This document shows positions 7,746 through 15,187 of a stretch of 45,617 nucleotides of DNA, piece after piece. The notes under the pieces are model-generated. The model saw nothing but the letters and a program-made list of their open reading frames with translations. It was not told where the DNA came from and made no database searches. The stretch comes from CAYUIS01 sp964444825 (GTDB lineage: Bacteria; Chloroflexota; Anaerolineae; B4-G1): positions 1 through 45,617 of the forward strand of contig CAYUIS010000025.1 in assembly GCA_964444825.1 (NCBI GenBank), written 5' to 3'. Every line of letters starts with the position of its first letter. Position 1 is the stretch's first letter. A program made the translations under genes and the position numbers.

Positions 7746-10595
7746 CTAAGCCACAGCCGCAGCCGGGCGCTGGCGAGCGCGCACGCGGCCAACCGCTTTG
7801 GTGACCTCGGCGGCAATCCCCGGCACCAACAGCAGCGGCAAGACGAGCGCCCACTCTCTCAATCCCAGCGAGACCGTGTTAAAGATCGGCTGGAAGAAGG
7901 GCAAGTAGACCACGGCCAACAGCAGAACGACCGAAAGCAACACGGCATACTGCATGACCTTGTTGCTAAAGACGCCCAAACGAAACAGAGAAACACGCTC
8001 TGAACGGGCGGTATAGGACCGCACCAATTCGGAGGCCGAGAGCGTAACAAAGGCCATCGTCTGCGCCAGCGCCGGGTTCGACGGACTCCAACTCAACCCG
8101 ACATAGTAGGCCGTCAGAGTTGCTGCCGTGATGAACACCGTCTGCACGACGATGCCAACCACCATACCCCGATTGATAATCGGCTCGCGCACAGGGCGGG
8201 GGGGCTCCTCCATAATGTCTGGGTCACCCTTCTCCATCCCCAGAGCCAGCGCCGGCGCACCGTCGGTGAGCAGGTTCAGCCATAACAACTGGATGGCGTT
8301 CAACGGCGGCAGTGAGCCAGCCAAGGTAGCCAGGAAGATGATCATGATCTCGGCCACGTTACACGAAATCAGGTAGTAGACGAACTTGCGGATATTCGAG
8401 TAGATGATGCGGCCCTGCTCCACCGCCGAGACGATCGAGGCATAGTTGTCGTCGGTCAGGACCATGTCCGCCGTCTCTTTGGATACGTCGGTGCCGGTGA
8501 TGCCCATCGCCACACCAATTGAGGCGCGCTTGAGGGCTGGCGCATCGTTGACCCCATCCCCCGTCATCGCTACGACGTGATCCCGCGCCTTGAGCGCCTC
8601 GACGATGCGCACCTTGTGTTGAGGCGATACCCGTGCAAAGACATCTACGTCCTCAATACGCCCGATCAGGTCCTCATCAGACAGGTCGTTCAACTCCACG
8701 CCAGTGACCACCTCACCCCCAGGGCGCAACAGTCCGATCTCCTCCGCCACAGCGCGGGCCGTATCAGGATAGTCACCGGTGATCATGACCGTGCGGATAC
8801 CCGCCTTTCTTGCCTGCTCCACCGCCGGCCTCACCTCCGGCCGAGCTGGATCGATCATTGCCACCAATCCAATCAGCGACAGGTTCTTTTCGATATTTTC
8901 GGAGGTGACCTGAGCCGGGAGCTCATCCAGGTAACGATAGGTTACGGCCAACACGCGCAACCCCCCTTGGCCCAGGTCGCGGATGGTATTGTCGACATGC
9001 TGGCGCCGCGCTGACGTGATAGGCACGTCGACACCGTCCTCGAGAATGGTGTCGCAGAGGGGCAACACCACGTCGGGGGCACCTTTGACATAAGCAACAT
9101 ACGCCGGGCCGTTGTTGTGCGTCTGTTCGTGCCCTACAGGGCGTTCTCCATCCAACTGATGAATGGTGCTCATTCGCTTCCGGTCGCTATCAAAGGGCAC
9201 CTCCGCCACCCGGGGGAGCTTTTCCTCAAGCGGTTCACGCCACAGACCTGCCTTGGCCGCAGCCACAACCATTGCGCCTTCTGTGGGATCGCCCACGATC
9301 CGATACTCGTGCGCACCCGCATCTGACTCGGGTTCCTGCAACAGCGCATCGGAACAGAGCAGACTGCCGGTGAGCAGAGCCATCGTCTCGGCGCTATCGT
9401 GTGGATCAGCGAGAGTGCCATAGTTGGAGAATTCGCCCTGGGGCTCGAATCCTCTTCCACTCACGTCCAGCCGCCAGTTCGCCACATAGAGACGTACCGT
9501 CATCATCTCATTCTGAGTCAGCGTGCCGGTCTTGTCGGAGCATATCACCGTGGCGCTGCCCAGCGTCTCCACAGCCGGAAGCCGACGAATGAGTGCGTGG
9601 CGACGTATCATCTCGCGCATCCCCAGCGCCAGACAGATGGTGACGACGGCCGCCAAACCCTCTGGAACGGCCGCGATGGCTAGGCTGACGGCAACGATGA
9701 ACAACTCGACAATCTGCTCCTTCGTCTGTGCCAAATAGGGCATCAACCCCTGGCTGACGAGAAGCGATAGATCGGTATCCTGAATGATGGCCTCAATGAA
9801 AACCAAGCCACAGACAATCAGAGAACCCCATCCCAACCACCGGCCCAGTTGATCCAGGCGTACCTGAAGTGGGGTAGCCTCCTCCTCATACGACTGGATC
9901 ATCTCGGCAATGAGGCCAAACTGAGTCTGCATACCGGTGGTGATGACGATGCCCTTTCCCCGCCCGTAGGTGACCGTGGTACCCATAAAGGCACAATTGA
10001 GCCGATCCCCCAGAGACACCTCCTCCGGCAGTTCGGCGGTGGCCATTTTCTCCACCGGCACTGATTCGCCGGTGAGCGACGCCTCGTCGATTCTGAGATT
10101 GACACCCTCGACGAGGCGTAGATCGGCGGGAACATAGTTGCCGGCTTCCAGAAAAACAATGTCGCCGGGCACCAATTCACGCGCCGGGATGGCGACCCGC
10201 CGGCCGTTCCGCTGAACGTGCGCTTCGGGAGCTGCCATCTTTTTCAACGCCGCCAGCGCCTCCTCCGCCTTGCCTTCCTGAACCACACCCAGCACGGCGT
10301 TGAGAAGGACGATGGCCGTGATCGCACCGGCCTCTACCGTCTCTCCCAGAAGCAGCGAGACGACGGCAGCGACGATGAGGATGATGACCAGGAAATTGTT
10401 GAATTGAGCCAGCAGCAATTGCCAGAAGCCAGGCCGGGGCCGTTCGGCCAGTTCATTGGGGCCATATCTAGACAGCCGGGCCTGCGCCTGGTCCGGCGTC
10501 AACCCGGCCGAGAGATCCGTCTCCAGCGCTCCGACGGCTTGGTCAATTGTATGACTGTGCCACATCGTTGTCCGCGTCGCTTGGTCTGTTTCCAT
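7746..10595 (-). CDS. Calcium-transporting P-type ATPase (P2A)
   Basis: This 949-aa pump has the full P2 layout: a cation-ATPase N-terminal region, A domain with TGESVPVEK, M4 with PEGLAAVVTICLALG, P loop SDKTGTLTQNE (Asp near residue 353), hinge MTGDGVNDAP, and six C-terminal helices. Residues that hold Ca2+ in SERCA are all present: Glu of PEGL, Asn and Glu of CNVAE in M5, Asn, Thr and Asp of NLLTDGAPA in M6, and Glu of SASELV in M8. Ca2+ export from the cytoplasm is therefore well supported, though Mn2+ is also possible. GAGGAG lies three bases before the ATG. It follows rsgA by 91 nt and may be read from the rsgA promoter. Confidence 0.92.
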   Translation of the reverse strand: METDQATRTTMWHSHTIDQAVGALETDLSAGLTPDQAQARLSRYGPNELAERPRPGFWQLLLAQFNNFLVIILIVAAVVSLLLGETVEAGAITAIVLLNAVLGVVQEGKAEEALAALKKMAAPEAHVQRNGRRVAIPARELVPGDIVFLEAGNYVPADLRLVEGVNLRIDEASLTGESVPVEKMATAELPEEVSLGDRLNCAFMGTTVTYGRGKGIVITTGMQTQFGLIAEMIQSYEEEATPLQVRLDQLGRWLGWGSLIVCGLVFIEAIIQDTDLSLLVSQGLMPYLAQTKEQIVELFIVAVSLAIAAVPEGLAAVVTICLALGMREMIRRHALIRRLPAVETLGSATVICSDKTGTLTQNEMMTVRLYVANWRLDVSGRGFEPQGEFSNYGTLADPHDSAETMALLTGSLLCSDALLQEPESDAGAHEYRIVGDPTEGAMVVAAAKAGLWREPLEEKLPRVAEVPFDSDRKRMSTIHQLDGERPVGHEQTHNNGPAYVAYVKGAPDVVLPLCDTILEDGVDVPITSARRQHVDNTIRDLGQGGLRVLAVTYRYLDELPAQVTSENIEKNLSLIGLVAMIDPARPEVRPAVEQARKAGIRTVMITGDYPDTARAVAEEIGLLRPGGEVVTGVELNDLSDEDLIGRIEDVDVFARVSPQHKVRIVEALKARDHVVAMTGDGVNDAPALKRASIGVAMGITGTDVSKETADMVLTDDNYASIVSAVEQGRIIYSNIRKFVYYLISCNVAEIMIIFLATLAGSLPPLNAIQLLWLNLLTDGAPALALGMEKGDPDIMEEPPRPVREPIINRGMVVGIVVQTVFITAATLTAYYVGLSWSPSNPALAQTMAFVTLSASELVRSYTARSERVSLFRLGVFSNKVMQYAVLLSVVLLLAVVYLPFFQPIFNTVSLGLREWALVLPLLLVPGIAAEVTKAVGRVRARQRPAAAVA

Positions 10596-10653
10596 TCACT
10601 CCTCATCCATTCTCTCACGATTATTCTGGGGGCCAACCCTCATTGTCCATCGG

Positions 10654-10692
10654 CAATGAGCAATGAACAATCCGCATTTTCATTGCTTATTG
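10654..10692. repeat. 13-bp inverted repeat overlapping the rsgA stop codon
   Basis: CAATGAGCAATGA and TCATTGCTTATTG pair at 12 of 13 positions around a 13-nt loop. The right arm includes the rsgA stop codon. No T tract is seen. It could form a transcript hairpin between rsgA and the ATPase gene. Confidence 0.45.
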
Positions 10693-11667
10693 TATCCCCC
10701 ACCAATACATATCCGCCAGTTTCTGATGCTCCTCGTGCAAACGTACATAGCTTTCGTAGCGATGCCGGCTCACATGTCCCTCCTCCACCGCATCCTGGAC
10801 CGCGCAGCCTGGCTCGACCGTGTGGGTGCAGTCCGAGAACCGACATTCAGCAACCAACGGAGCGATATCTGGAAAGTAGGCGTCCAACTCCTCTGGATCC
10901 AGGTCAAAGAGCGCCAGGGCACGGATACCCGGCGTGTCGGCTACCCAACCACCTTCATCCAGGGGAACGAGATGGGGTGCGACGGTGGTATGGCGGCCCT
11001 TGGTGGTTGCCTCGCTCACGGCGCGCACGCGCAACCCCAAGCCCGGTTGCATCGTGTTGAGCAGACTGGTCTTGCCCACACCCGATGGTCCCACGAGAGC
11101 CGAGAGCTTTCCCTGCAGCACCTCGCGGAGCTCACCCACGCCTTCACCTGTGACAGCACTGGTGTACAACACCAGGTAGCCAATCTCCCTGTATACCTGA
11201 AACAGAGCGTGTGCTTCCTGACGGCTCACCAGGTCGACCTTGTTGGCACAAATGACAACAGGGATGTCCTGAACCTCTGCTCCTACGAGCAACCGATCGA
11301 GCATGCGTAGATGAGGGCTTGGTTCTGCGCAGGCAAAGACAAAGACGGTCTGATCGGGGTTGGCGACGATGACCTGCTCGCGCTCGGAGAGATAACCGCC
11401 CCGGTCCCAACGCCGGGACCCACGCCCACGAGCAGGAGGTGCCAGTCGTGCCAATGTCCGCTCTCGCTCAACGATCTCTTCGATCATACCGCCACCGTCA
11501 TCGGCCAGGCTGATGCGTACCCGGTCGCCGACGGCTGCCAGGTTCGAGTCACGCCGTTCCTGCTTCAGCCGCCCCCGCACCCGGCACACAAACTCACCAT
11601 CGGTGGTATGGACGGTAAAAAAGCCACTCTGTGCTTTGACGATCAGGCCATTGAGCAGATCAGGCAT
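10687..11667 (-). CDS. rsgA: Ribosome small-subunit maturation GTPase RsgA
   Basis: RsgA is a circularly permuted GTPase that helps late maturation of the 30S subunit in the cytoplasm. The 326-aa protein shows an N-terminal OB fold (about 5-85), then motifs in permuted order: G4 CANKVDLV, G1 GPSGVGKTS, G3 DTPGI. A C-terminal zinc motif follows (Cys, Cys, His, Cys in CRFSDCTHTVEPGC). The ATG at 11667 is the only possible start, because TGA lies directly before it in the same frame; yet it has no ribosome binding site. A 10-codon ORF with GGAGGAG overlaps it, suggesting coupled translation. A near-perfect promoter is at 11721-11749. Confidence 0.94.
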   Translation of the reverse strand: MPDLLNGLIVKAQSGFFTVHTTDGEFVCRVRGRLKQERRDSNLAAVGDRVRISLADDGGGMIEEIVERERTLARLAPPARGRGSRRWDRGGYLSEREQVIVANPDQTVFVFACAEPSPHLRMLDRLLVGAEVQDIPVVICANKVDLVSRQEAHALFQVYREIGYLVLYTSAVTGEGVGELREVLQGKLSALVGPSGVGKTSLLNTMQPGLGLRVRAVSEATTKGRHTTVAPHLVPLDEGGWVADTPGIRALALFDLDPEELDAYFPDIAPLVAECRFSDCTHTVEPGCAVQDAVEEGHVSRHRYESYVRLHEEHQKLADMYWWGIQ

Positions 11668-11692
11668 TCAACTGCTGGTCCCAATGCTGCAT
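11660..11692 (-). CDS. Leader peptide overlapping the rsgA start
   Basis: Ten codons, MQHWDQQLNA, begin at ATG 11692, four bases after a strong GGAGGAG. Its stop lies inside the rsgA coding sequence, so the two reading frames overlap by eight bases. rsgA itself lacks a ribosome binding site. This is the usual layout for translational coupling. The peptide is too short for homology, and a function beyond coupling is not claimed. Confidence 0.5.
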   Translation of the reverse strand: MQHWDQQLNA

Positions 11693-11720
11693 ATTTCTCC
11701 TCCAAAGTTGTACGGCAAGC

Positions 11721-11749
11721 ATTGTAAATAGTTTCGGCGTTTCTGTCAA
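11721..11749 (-). promoter_or_regulatory. Sigma70-type promoter of rsgA
   Basis: TTGACA, 17-nt spacer, TACAAT on the minus strand. The -35 box is a perfect match. The predicted transcript begins near 11714, about 11 bases before the GGAGGAG of the leader ORF. Confidence 0.75.
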
Positions 11750-11783
11750 CAGCCGGTGGGACCCAAGTCATCCCGACCCCACA

Positions 11784-11858
11784 TGCTGCACTTTATGGCG
11801 CGCGAGGATTTCCCAAACCCCTGCCCGTGTCTTGTTTGGGATATTGGGATATGCAGCA
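11784..11858. repeat. Nested inverted repeats
   Basis: An outer pair TGCTGCA/TGCAGCA (11784-11790, 11852-11858) encloses an inner pair TCCCAAAC/GTTTGGGA (11811-11818, 11834-11841). The sequence GACCCAAGT also occurs on both sides. It lies between the divergent rsgA and 55-aa genes and could be an operator or a transcribed structure. Confidence 0.4.
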
Positions 11859-11952
11859 GACCCAAGTTCTTCCATGTATAGAACGTTTGTGCTATCATGA
11901 TCTCATAGGTTGAGCACCATACACTATCAAGACAGCCTAGAAGGAGCATCCG

Positions 11953-12120
11953 ATGAAACGCCTACTAGTACGAGCGATCTCCATCACCACCATTGTCTTC
12001 ATCTTCCTGTGTGTAGCCTTGTTGACTGTGAGATACGTGGACATCCCCGGCACTGAATTGGACAACGCCATCAATATGCAGCCTGTGATCGAGTGGGAGT
12101 TGAGGGCGATGGCACGCTAA
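11953..12120 (+). CDS. Small single-pass membrane protein (55 aa)
   Basis: This 55-codon gene starts at ATG 11953 with AAGGAG six bases upstream. The product begins with a basic MKRLLVR, then one hydrophobic helix (about residues 8-26, TTIVFIFLCVALLTV), then a 29-residue tail predicted outside, with DIPGTELDNAINMQP and a charged end. An extended -10 element (TGC TATCAT, 11890-11898) lies upstream, and a hairpin with TTTT starts at the stop codon. Ribosome binding site, hydrophobic pattern and terminator together argue that it is real. I recognise no family. It precedes korD by 158 nt but has its own terminator, so it is probably a separate transcript. Confidence 0.6.
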   Translation: MKRLLVRAISITTIVFIFLCVALLTVRYVDIPGTELDNAINMQPVIEWELRAMAR

Positions 12121-12144
12121 GCACCAATCCCGGTGCTCGGTTTT
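12120..12144 (+). terminator. Hairpin terminator after the 55-aa gene
   Basis: AGCACC and GGTGCT form a 6-bp stem around AATCCC, followed by CGG and TTTT. The stem begins at the last base of the stop codon. Confidence 0.55.
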
Positions 12145-12278
12145 CTGCCAGCCCTCCACCCCAAGGAGAAGGCCAAAGAGTCCTCGCTCCGATAACCCCG
12201 CAGACATCTCTCACTGGCCCAAAGTTGGGTTTTGTGCGATAATGTGTCCACACCTTGTTTTGAAAGAGGTTGGACCCA

Positions 12279-12587
12279 TTGATATCTGAAGCGACCACCG
12301 TTGAACCTGAGCCTGTTGAGCTAGAGAGCGACACGAAGAAAAAACAGGCCGAACACAAGCGCAAGCTGCCACGCGGGCGCGTCACGATCTTTCCCAATTG
12401 GTGCAAAGGCTGCGATCTGTGCGTCACTTTCTGCCCTGCAGGCGTATTGGAGGAAGGACCTGACGAGCGGGTCGTCGTGGCCCATCCAGAGAAGTGCACT
12501 GCCTGTCGTTGGTGCGAACTCCACTGCCCGGACTTTGCCATCTTTGTGGCCGATATTGAGCCGGATTCAGAGGAGGAAGCCGCATGA
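12279..12587 (+). CDS. korD: 2-oxoacid:ferredoxin oxidoreductase, delta (ferredoxin-like) subunit
   Basis: A small protein of 102 residues with two 4Fe-4S motifs: CKGCDLCVTFCP and CTACRWCELHCP. It passes electrons between the catalytic core and free ferredoxin. The start is set at TTG 12279, nine bases after AGAGG; a TTG at 12270 directly abuts that site and is unlikely. The first 25 residues are acidic and variable. Its stop overlaps the korA start (ATGA), the first of the tight couplings in this operon. A TGCGATAAT extended -10 at 12235-12243 may be the promoter, without a clear -35. The D-A-B-C order matches oor/kor operons for 2-oxoglutarate. Confidence 0.88.
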   Translation: MISEATTVEPEPVELESDTKKKQAEHKRKLPRGRVTIFPNWCKGCDLCVTFCPAGVLEEGPDERVVVAHPEKCTACRWCELHCPDFAIFVADIEPDSEEEAA

Positions 12588-13729
12588 GCGCGCAATCGAA
12601 CACCAGACTGATGCAGGGCGACGAAGCCTGCGCCGAGGGGGCCATCGCTGCTGGCTGTCGCTTCTTCGCTGGATATCCCATCACGCCCGCCACCGAAATC
12701 GCCGAAGTGCTGGCCCGGCAACTGCCCCAGGTGGGCGGCAAATTCATCCAAATGGAGGATGAGATCGCCTCAATCGCTGCCGTGATCGGCGCGTCGGTTG
12801 GTGGCGCCAAGTCTATGACGGCCACCTCGGGCCCTGGTCTGAGCCTGATGCTGGAGAACATCGGATACGCAGCGATGACCGAGATTCCTTGCGTCATCGT
12901 GGATGTCCAACGACTGGGCCCCTCGACCGGTCGGCCTACCAGCCCATCTCAGGGGGACGTGATGCAAACCCGTTGGGGCACCCACGGTGATCACCCCATC
13001 ATTGTTCTCTCCCCTGCCTCCGTCCGGGAGACCTTTGACCTGACCATACAGTCGTTTAACTTTGCCGAAAAGTACCGCACTCCCGTCATCCTGCTGATGG
13101 ACGAGGTGATCGGCCACATGCGCGAGCGCGTCGAGCTACCTGACTATGACACTGTCGTGCGCGTGGATCGGCCAGACACCACCGTACCGCCGGAGTGGTA
13201 CAAACCCTTTGAGAACTTTCCCGTCGATGTACCACCATTGGTACCTTTTGGCGAGGGCTATCGCTACCACATCACCGGCCTGCACCACGACGAGCGGGGA
13301 TACCCGACCAACCGGCTGGACGAGGTCCAACTGTGGCTGGATAGGGTTTTCCGCAAGATCGACCGCAGCCTTTCGGACATTCTACTATACGAAGAGGACG
13401 GAATTGAAGATGCAGAGACGCTGGTCATCGCGTATGGCGTCACCGCTCGCTCGGCCCGCCACGCCGTTGAGTTGGCGCGCGAACGCGGGCACAAAGTGGG
13501 GTTCCTCAAACTCGACACGATCTGGCCTTTCGCTGAGGAAGTCGTAGAGCACGCCAGTGCCCGGCTGCACCGCGTGGTGGTGCCCGAGCTCAATCTGGGC
13601 CAGTTGGCGCTAGAGGTCGAGCGGGTGGCAGGCCGACACAAGGTACGTCGCGTCACCCGGGCCGATGGGGAGATGATCAAACCTGCCGAGATACTGGCCG
13701 CCATCGAAGCACAGGAGCTGATCCAGTGA
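12584..13729 (+). CDS. korA: 2-oxoacid:ferredoxin oxidoreductase, alpha subunit
   Basis: This 381-aa subunit carries the pyrimidine-binding part of the thiamine diphosphate site and the transketolase C-terminal-like domain. Visible are the family block GYPITPATEIAEVL near residues 27-40, MEDEIASIAAVIGAS, and TSGPGLSLMLENIGYA. With korB it oxidatively decarboxylates a 2-oxoacid to acyl-CoA, or carboxylates in the reverse direction, in the cytoplasm. Sequence and gene order favour 2-oxoglutarate (Kor/Oor), but branched-chain 2-oxoacids (Vor type) cannot be excluded. It overlaps korD and korB by four bases each (ATGA and GTGA), so the stoichiometry is probably set by coupled translation. Confidence 0.93.
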   Translation: MSAQSNTRLMQGDEACAEGAIAAGCRFFAGYPITPATEIAEVLARQLPQVGGKFIQMEDEIASIAAVIGASVGGAKSMTATSGPGLSLMLENIGYAAMTEIPCVIVDVQRLGPSTGRPTSPSQGDVMQTRWGTHGDHPIIVLSPASVRETFDLTIQSFNFAEKYRTPVILLMDEVIGHMRERVELPDYDTVVRVDRPDTTVPPEWYKPFENFPVDVPPLVPFGEGYRYHITGLHHDERGYPTNRLDEVQLWLDRVFRKIDRSLSDILLYEEDGIEDAETLVIAYGVTARSARHAVELARERGHKVGFLKLDTIWPFAEEVVEHASARLHRVVVPELNLGQLALEVERVAGRHKVRRVTRADGEMIKPAEILAAIEAQELIQ

Positions 13730-14610
13730 CGAGACAGCAGCGCGAATCACAAGTTCACGAGCGATACCTACGCCACAGCAAGAGGTTTCCCAACGTCTGG
13801 TGTGCTGGCTGCGGCATCGGCATCGTCCTGGGTGCAATCATCCGCGCAGTAGATGGGCTACATTTGGACAAGAACGACGTGGCGCTGCTCTCCGGCATTG
13901 GCTGCACTGGCCGGATGCCAGTCTATGTCGACTTTAACACGATGCACACGACCCACGGCCGGGCGCTGGCATTCGCCACCGGGCTCAAGATGGTGCGGCC
14001 GGAGATGAAGGTCATCGTGGTGATGGGCGATGGTGACGCATTGGCCATTGGCGGCAACCACTTCATTCACGCCGCCCGCCGGAACATTGGCTTGACCGCC
14101 ATCGTGGTCAACAATTATACATACGGGATGACGGGTGGCCAATACTCACCGACCACCCCTACTGATGCCAAGGCAGCGACAGCTCCGTACGGGCACATTG
14201 AGCAGCCCTTCCCCATTACCGAGCTGTCTCAAGCATCGGGCGCGGCCTTTGTCGCCCGCAGCACCGTCTACCACGTCCAAGAGCTGGAAAAGTACATCGC
14301 CCAGGCGATTGCCAAGCAGGGTTTCTCAGTGGTCGAGGCTGTGAGCTACTGCCACACGACCCTGGGACGGATCAACCGCTGGGGCAGAGCGCCGGATATG
14401 ATGCGTCGGCTCAAAGAGCAGAGTGTCACGCTGAAACAAGCCCAGAAAATGAGCGAGGAGGACAGGACCTCCAAGATTGTACGAGGGGTGTTTGTGGACC
14501 GAGATATTCCAGAGTATACGCAACTCTACGATCAGATCATCGAACGGGCGCAGGCAGGCACTCGCTCCTCCGAAGCCTCCTCTGCTGAAAGGGAGAAGGG
14601 GGTAGCCTGA
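13726..14610 (+). CDS. korB: 2-oxoacid:ferredoxin oxidoreductase, beta subunit
   Basis: A 294-aa thiamine-diphosphate-binding subunit. The Cys motif WCAGCGIGIVLGA is near residue 25, and the TPP/Mg site is seen as VVMGDGDALAIGGNHF followed by VVNNYTYGMTGGQYSPTTP. The third element, the gamma subunit, follows with a one-base overlap (TGATG). The start is GTG 13726, overlapping the korA stop. The intact GDG and NxxYGMTGGQ blocks indicate an active enzyme. Enzymes of this type are oxygen-sensitive, which fits an anaerobic or facultative host. Confidence 0.94.
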   Translation: MTRQQRESQVHERYLRHSKRFPNVWCAGCGIGIVLGAIIRAVDGLHLDKNDVALLSGIGCTGRMPVYVDFNTMHTTHGRALAFATGLKMVRPEMKVIVVMGDGDALAIGGNHFIHAARRNIGLTAIVVNNYTYGMTGGQYSPTTPTDAKAATAPYGHIEQPFPITELSQASGAAFVARSTVYHVQELEKYIAQAIAKQGFSVVEAVSYCHTTLGRINRWGRAPDMMRRLKEQSVTLKQAQKMSEEDRTSKIVRGVFVDRDIPEYTQLYDQIIERAQAGTRSSEASSAEREKGVA

Positions 14611-15155
14611 TGGCCAGGCGCTACGAGGTTCGACTGGCAGGGACTGGCGGGCAGGGAACGATCCTGGCCGGCATCCTACTGGCTGAAGCCGCAATCCAGG
14701 ACGGCAAGAACGTCGTTCAAACCCAGTCATATGGCCCAGAGGCGCGAGGAGGGGCCAGTCGGTCGGAGGTGGTGATCTCAGATGGAGAGATCCACTATCC
14801 CAAGGTGCTTCAACCCGACATCACGGTCTGTATGAGTCAGGAGGCATGTGACCGGTACGGATCTCAAATGCGACCAGGGGGATTGTTGATCCTCGACGCC
14901 GATCATGTCACCCGTGCTCCGACGACGAGGGCCGTGCGCGTCCCGATGACGTCGGTGGCGCAGGCGGTCGTGGGGCGCGCAATCGTCGCCAATGTGGTGG
15001 GCTTGGGCGTGCTTGTCGGCCTAACCGGTATCGTGTCGTCTGAGGCGCTGGAGACAGCGGTGCGAAACCGCGCCCCCCGCGGAACGGAGATCATCAATCT
15101 GAAGGCGTTGGCGGCCGGGTTTGAGAAAGCCGAGGAGATTCGGGAGGGCGGATAG
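14610..15155 (+). CDS. korC: 2-oxoacid:ferredoxin oxidoreductase, gamma subunit
   Basis: A 181-aa subunit of the POR/KOR gamma family, with the start block GTGGQGTILAGILLAEAA near residue 12 and the conserved QTQSYGPEARGGASRSEVV. It completes the four-gene korDABC complex. The ATG overlaps the korB stop by one base. The gene ends 32 nt before the large regulator in the same direction, so that gene probably belongs to the same transcript. Nothing is missing relative to the family's usual length. Confidence 0.93.
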   Translation: MARRYEVRLAGTGGQGTILAGILLAEAAIQDGKNVVQTQSYGPEARGGASRSEVVISDGEIHYPKVLQPDITVCMSQEACDRYGSQMRPGGLLILDADHVTRAPTTRAVRVPMTSVAQAVVGRAIVANVVGLGVLVGLTGIVSSEALETAVRNRAPRGTEIINLKALAAGFEKAEEIREGG

Positions 15156-15187
15156 CAGAACACAGGTGGCGGGACCCATAGACAGAT

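Noticed and set aside
11746..11949. Minus-strand 67-codon frame between rsgA and the 55-aa gene
   Set aside because: No ribosome binding site; overlaps the rsgA promoter region and the nested inverted repeats.
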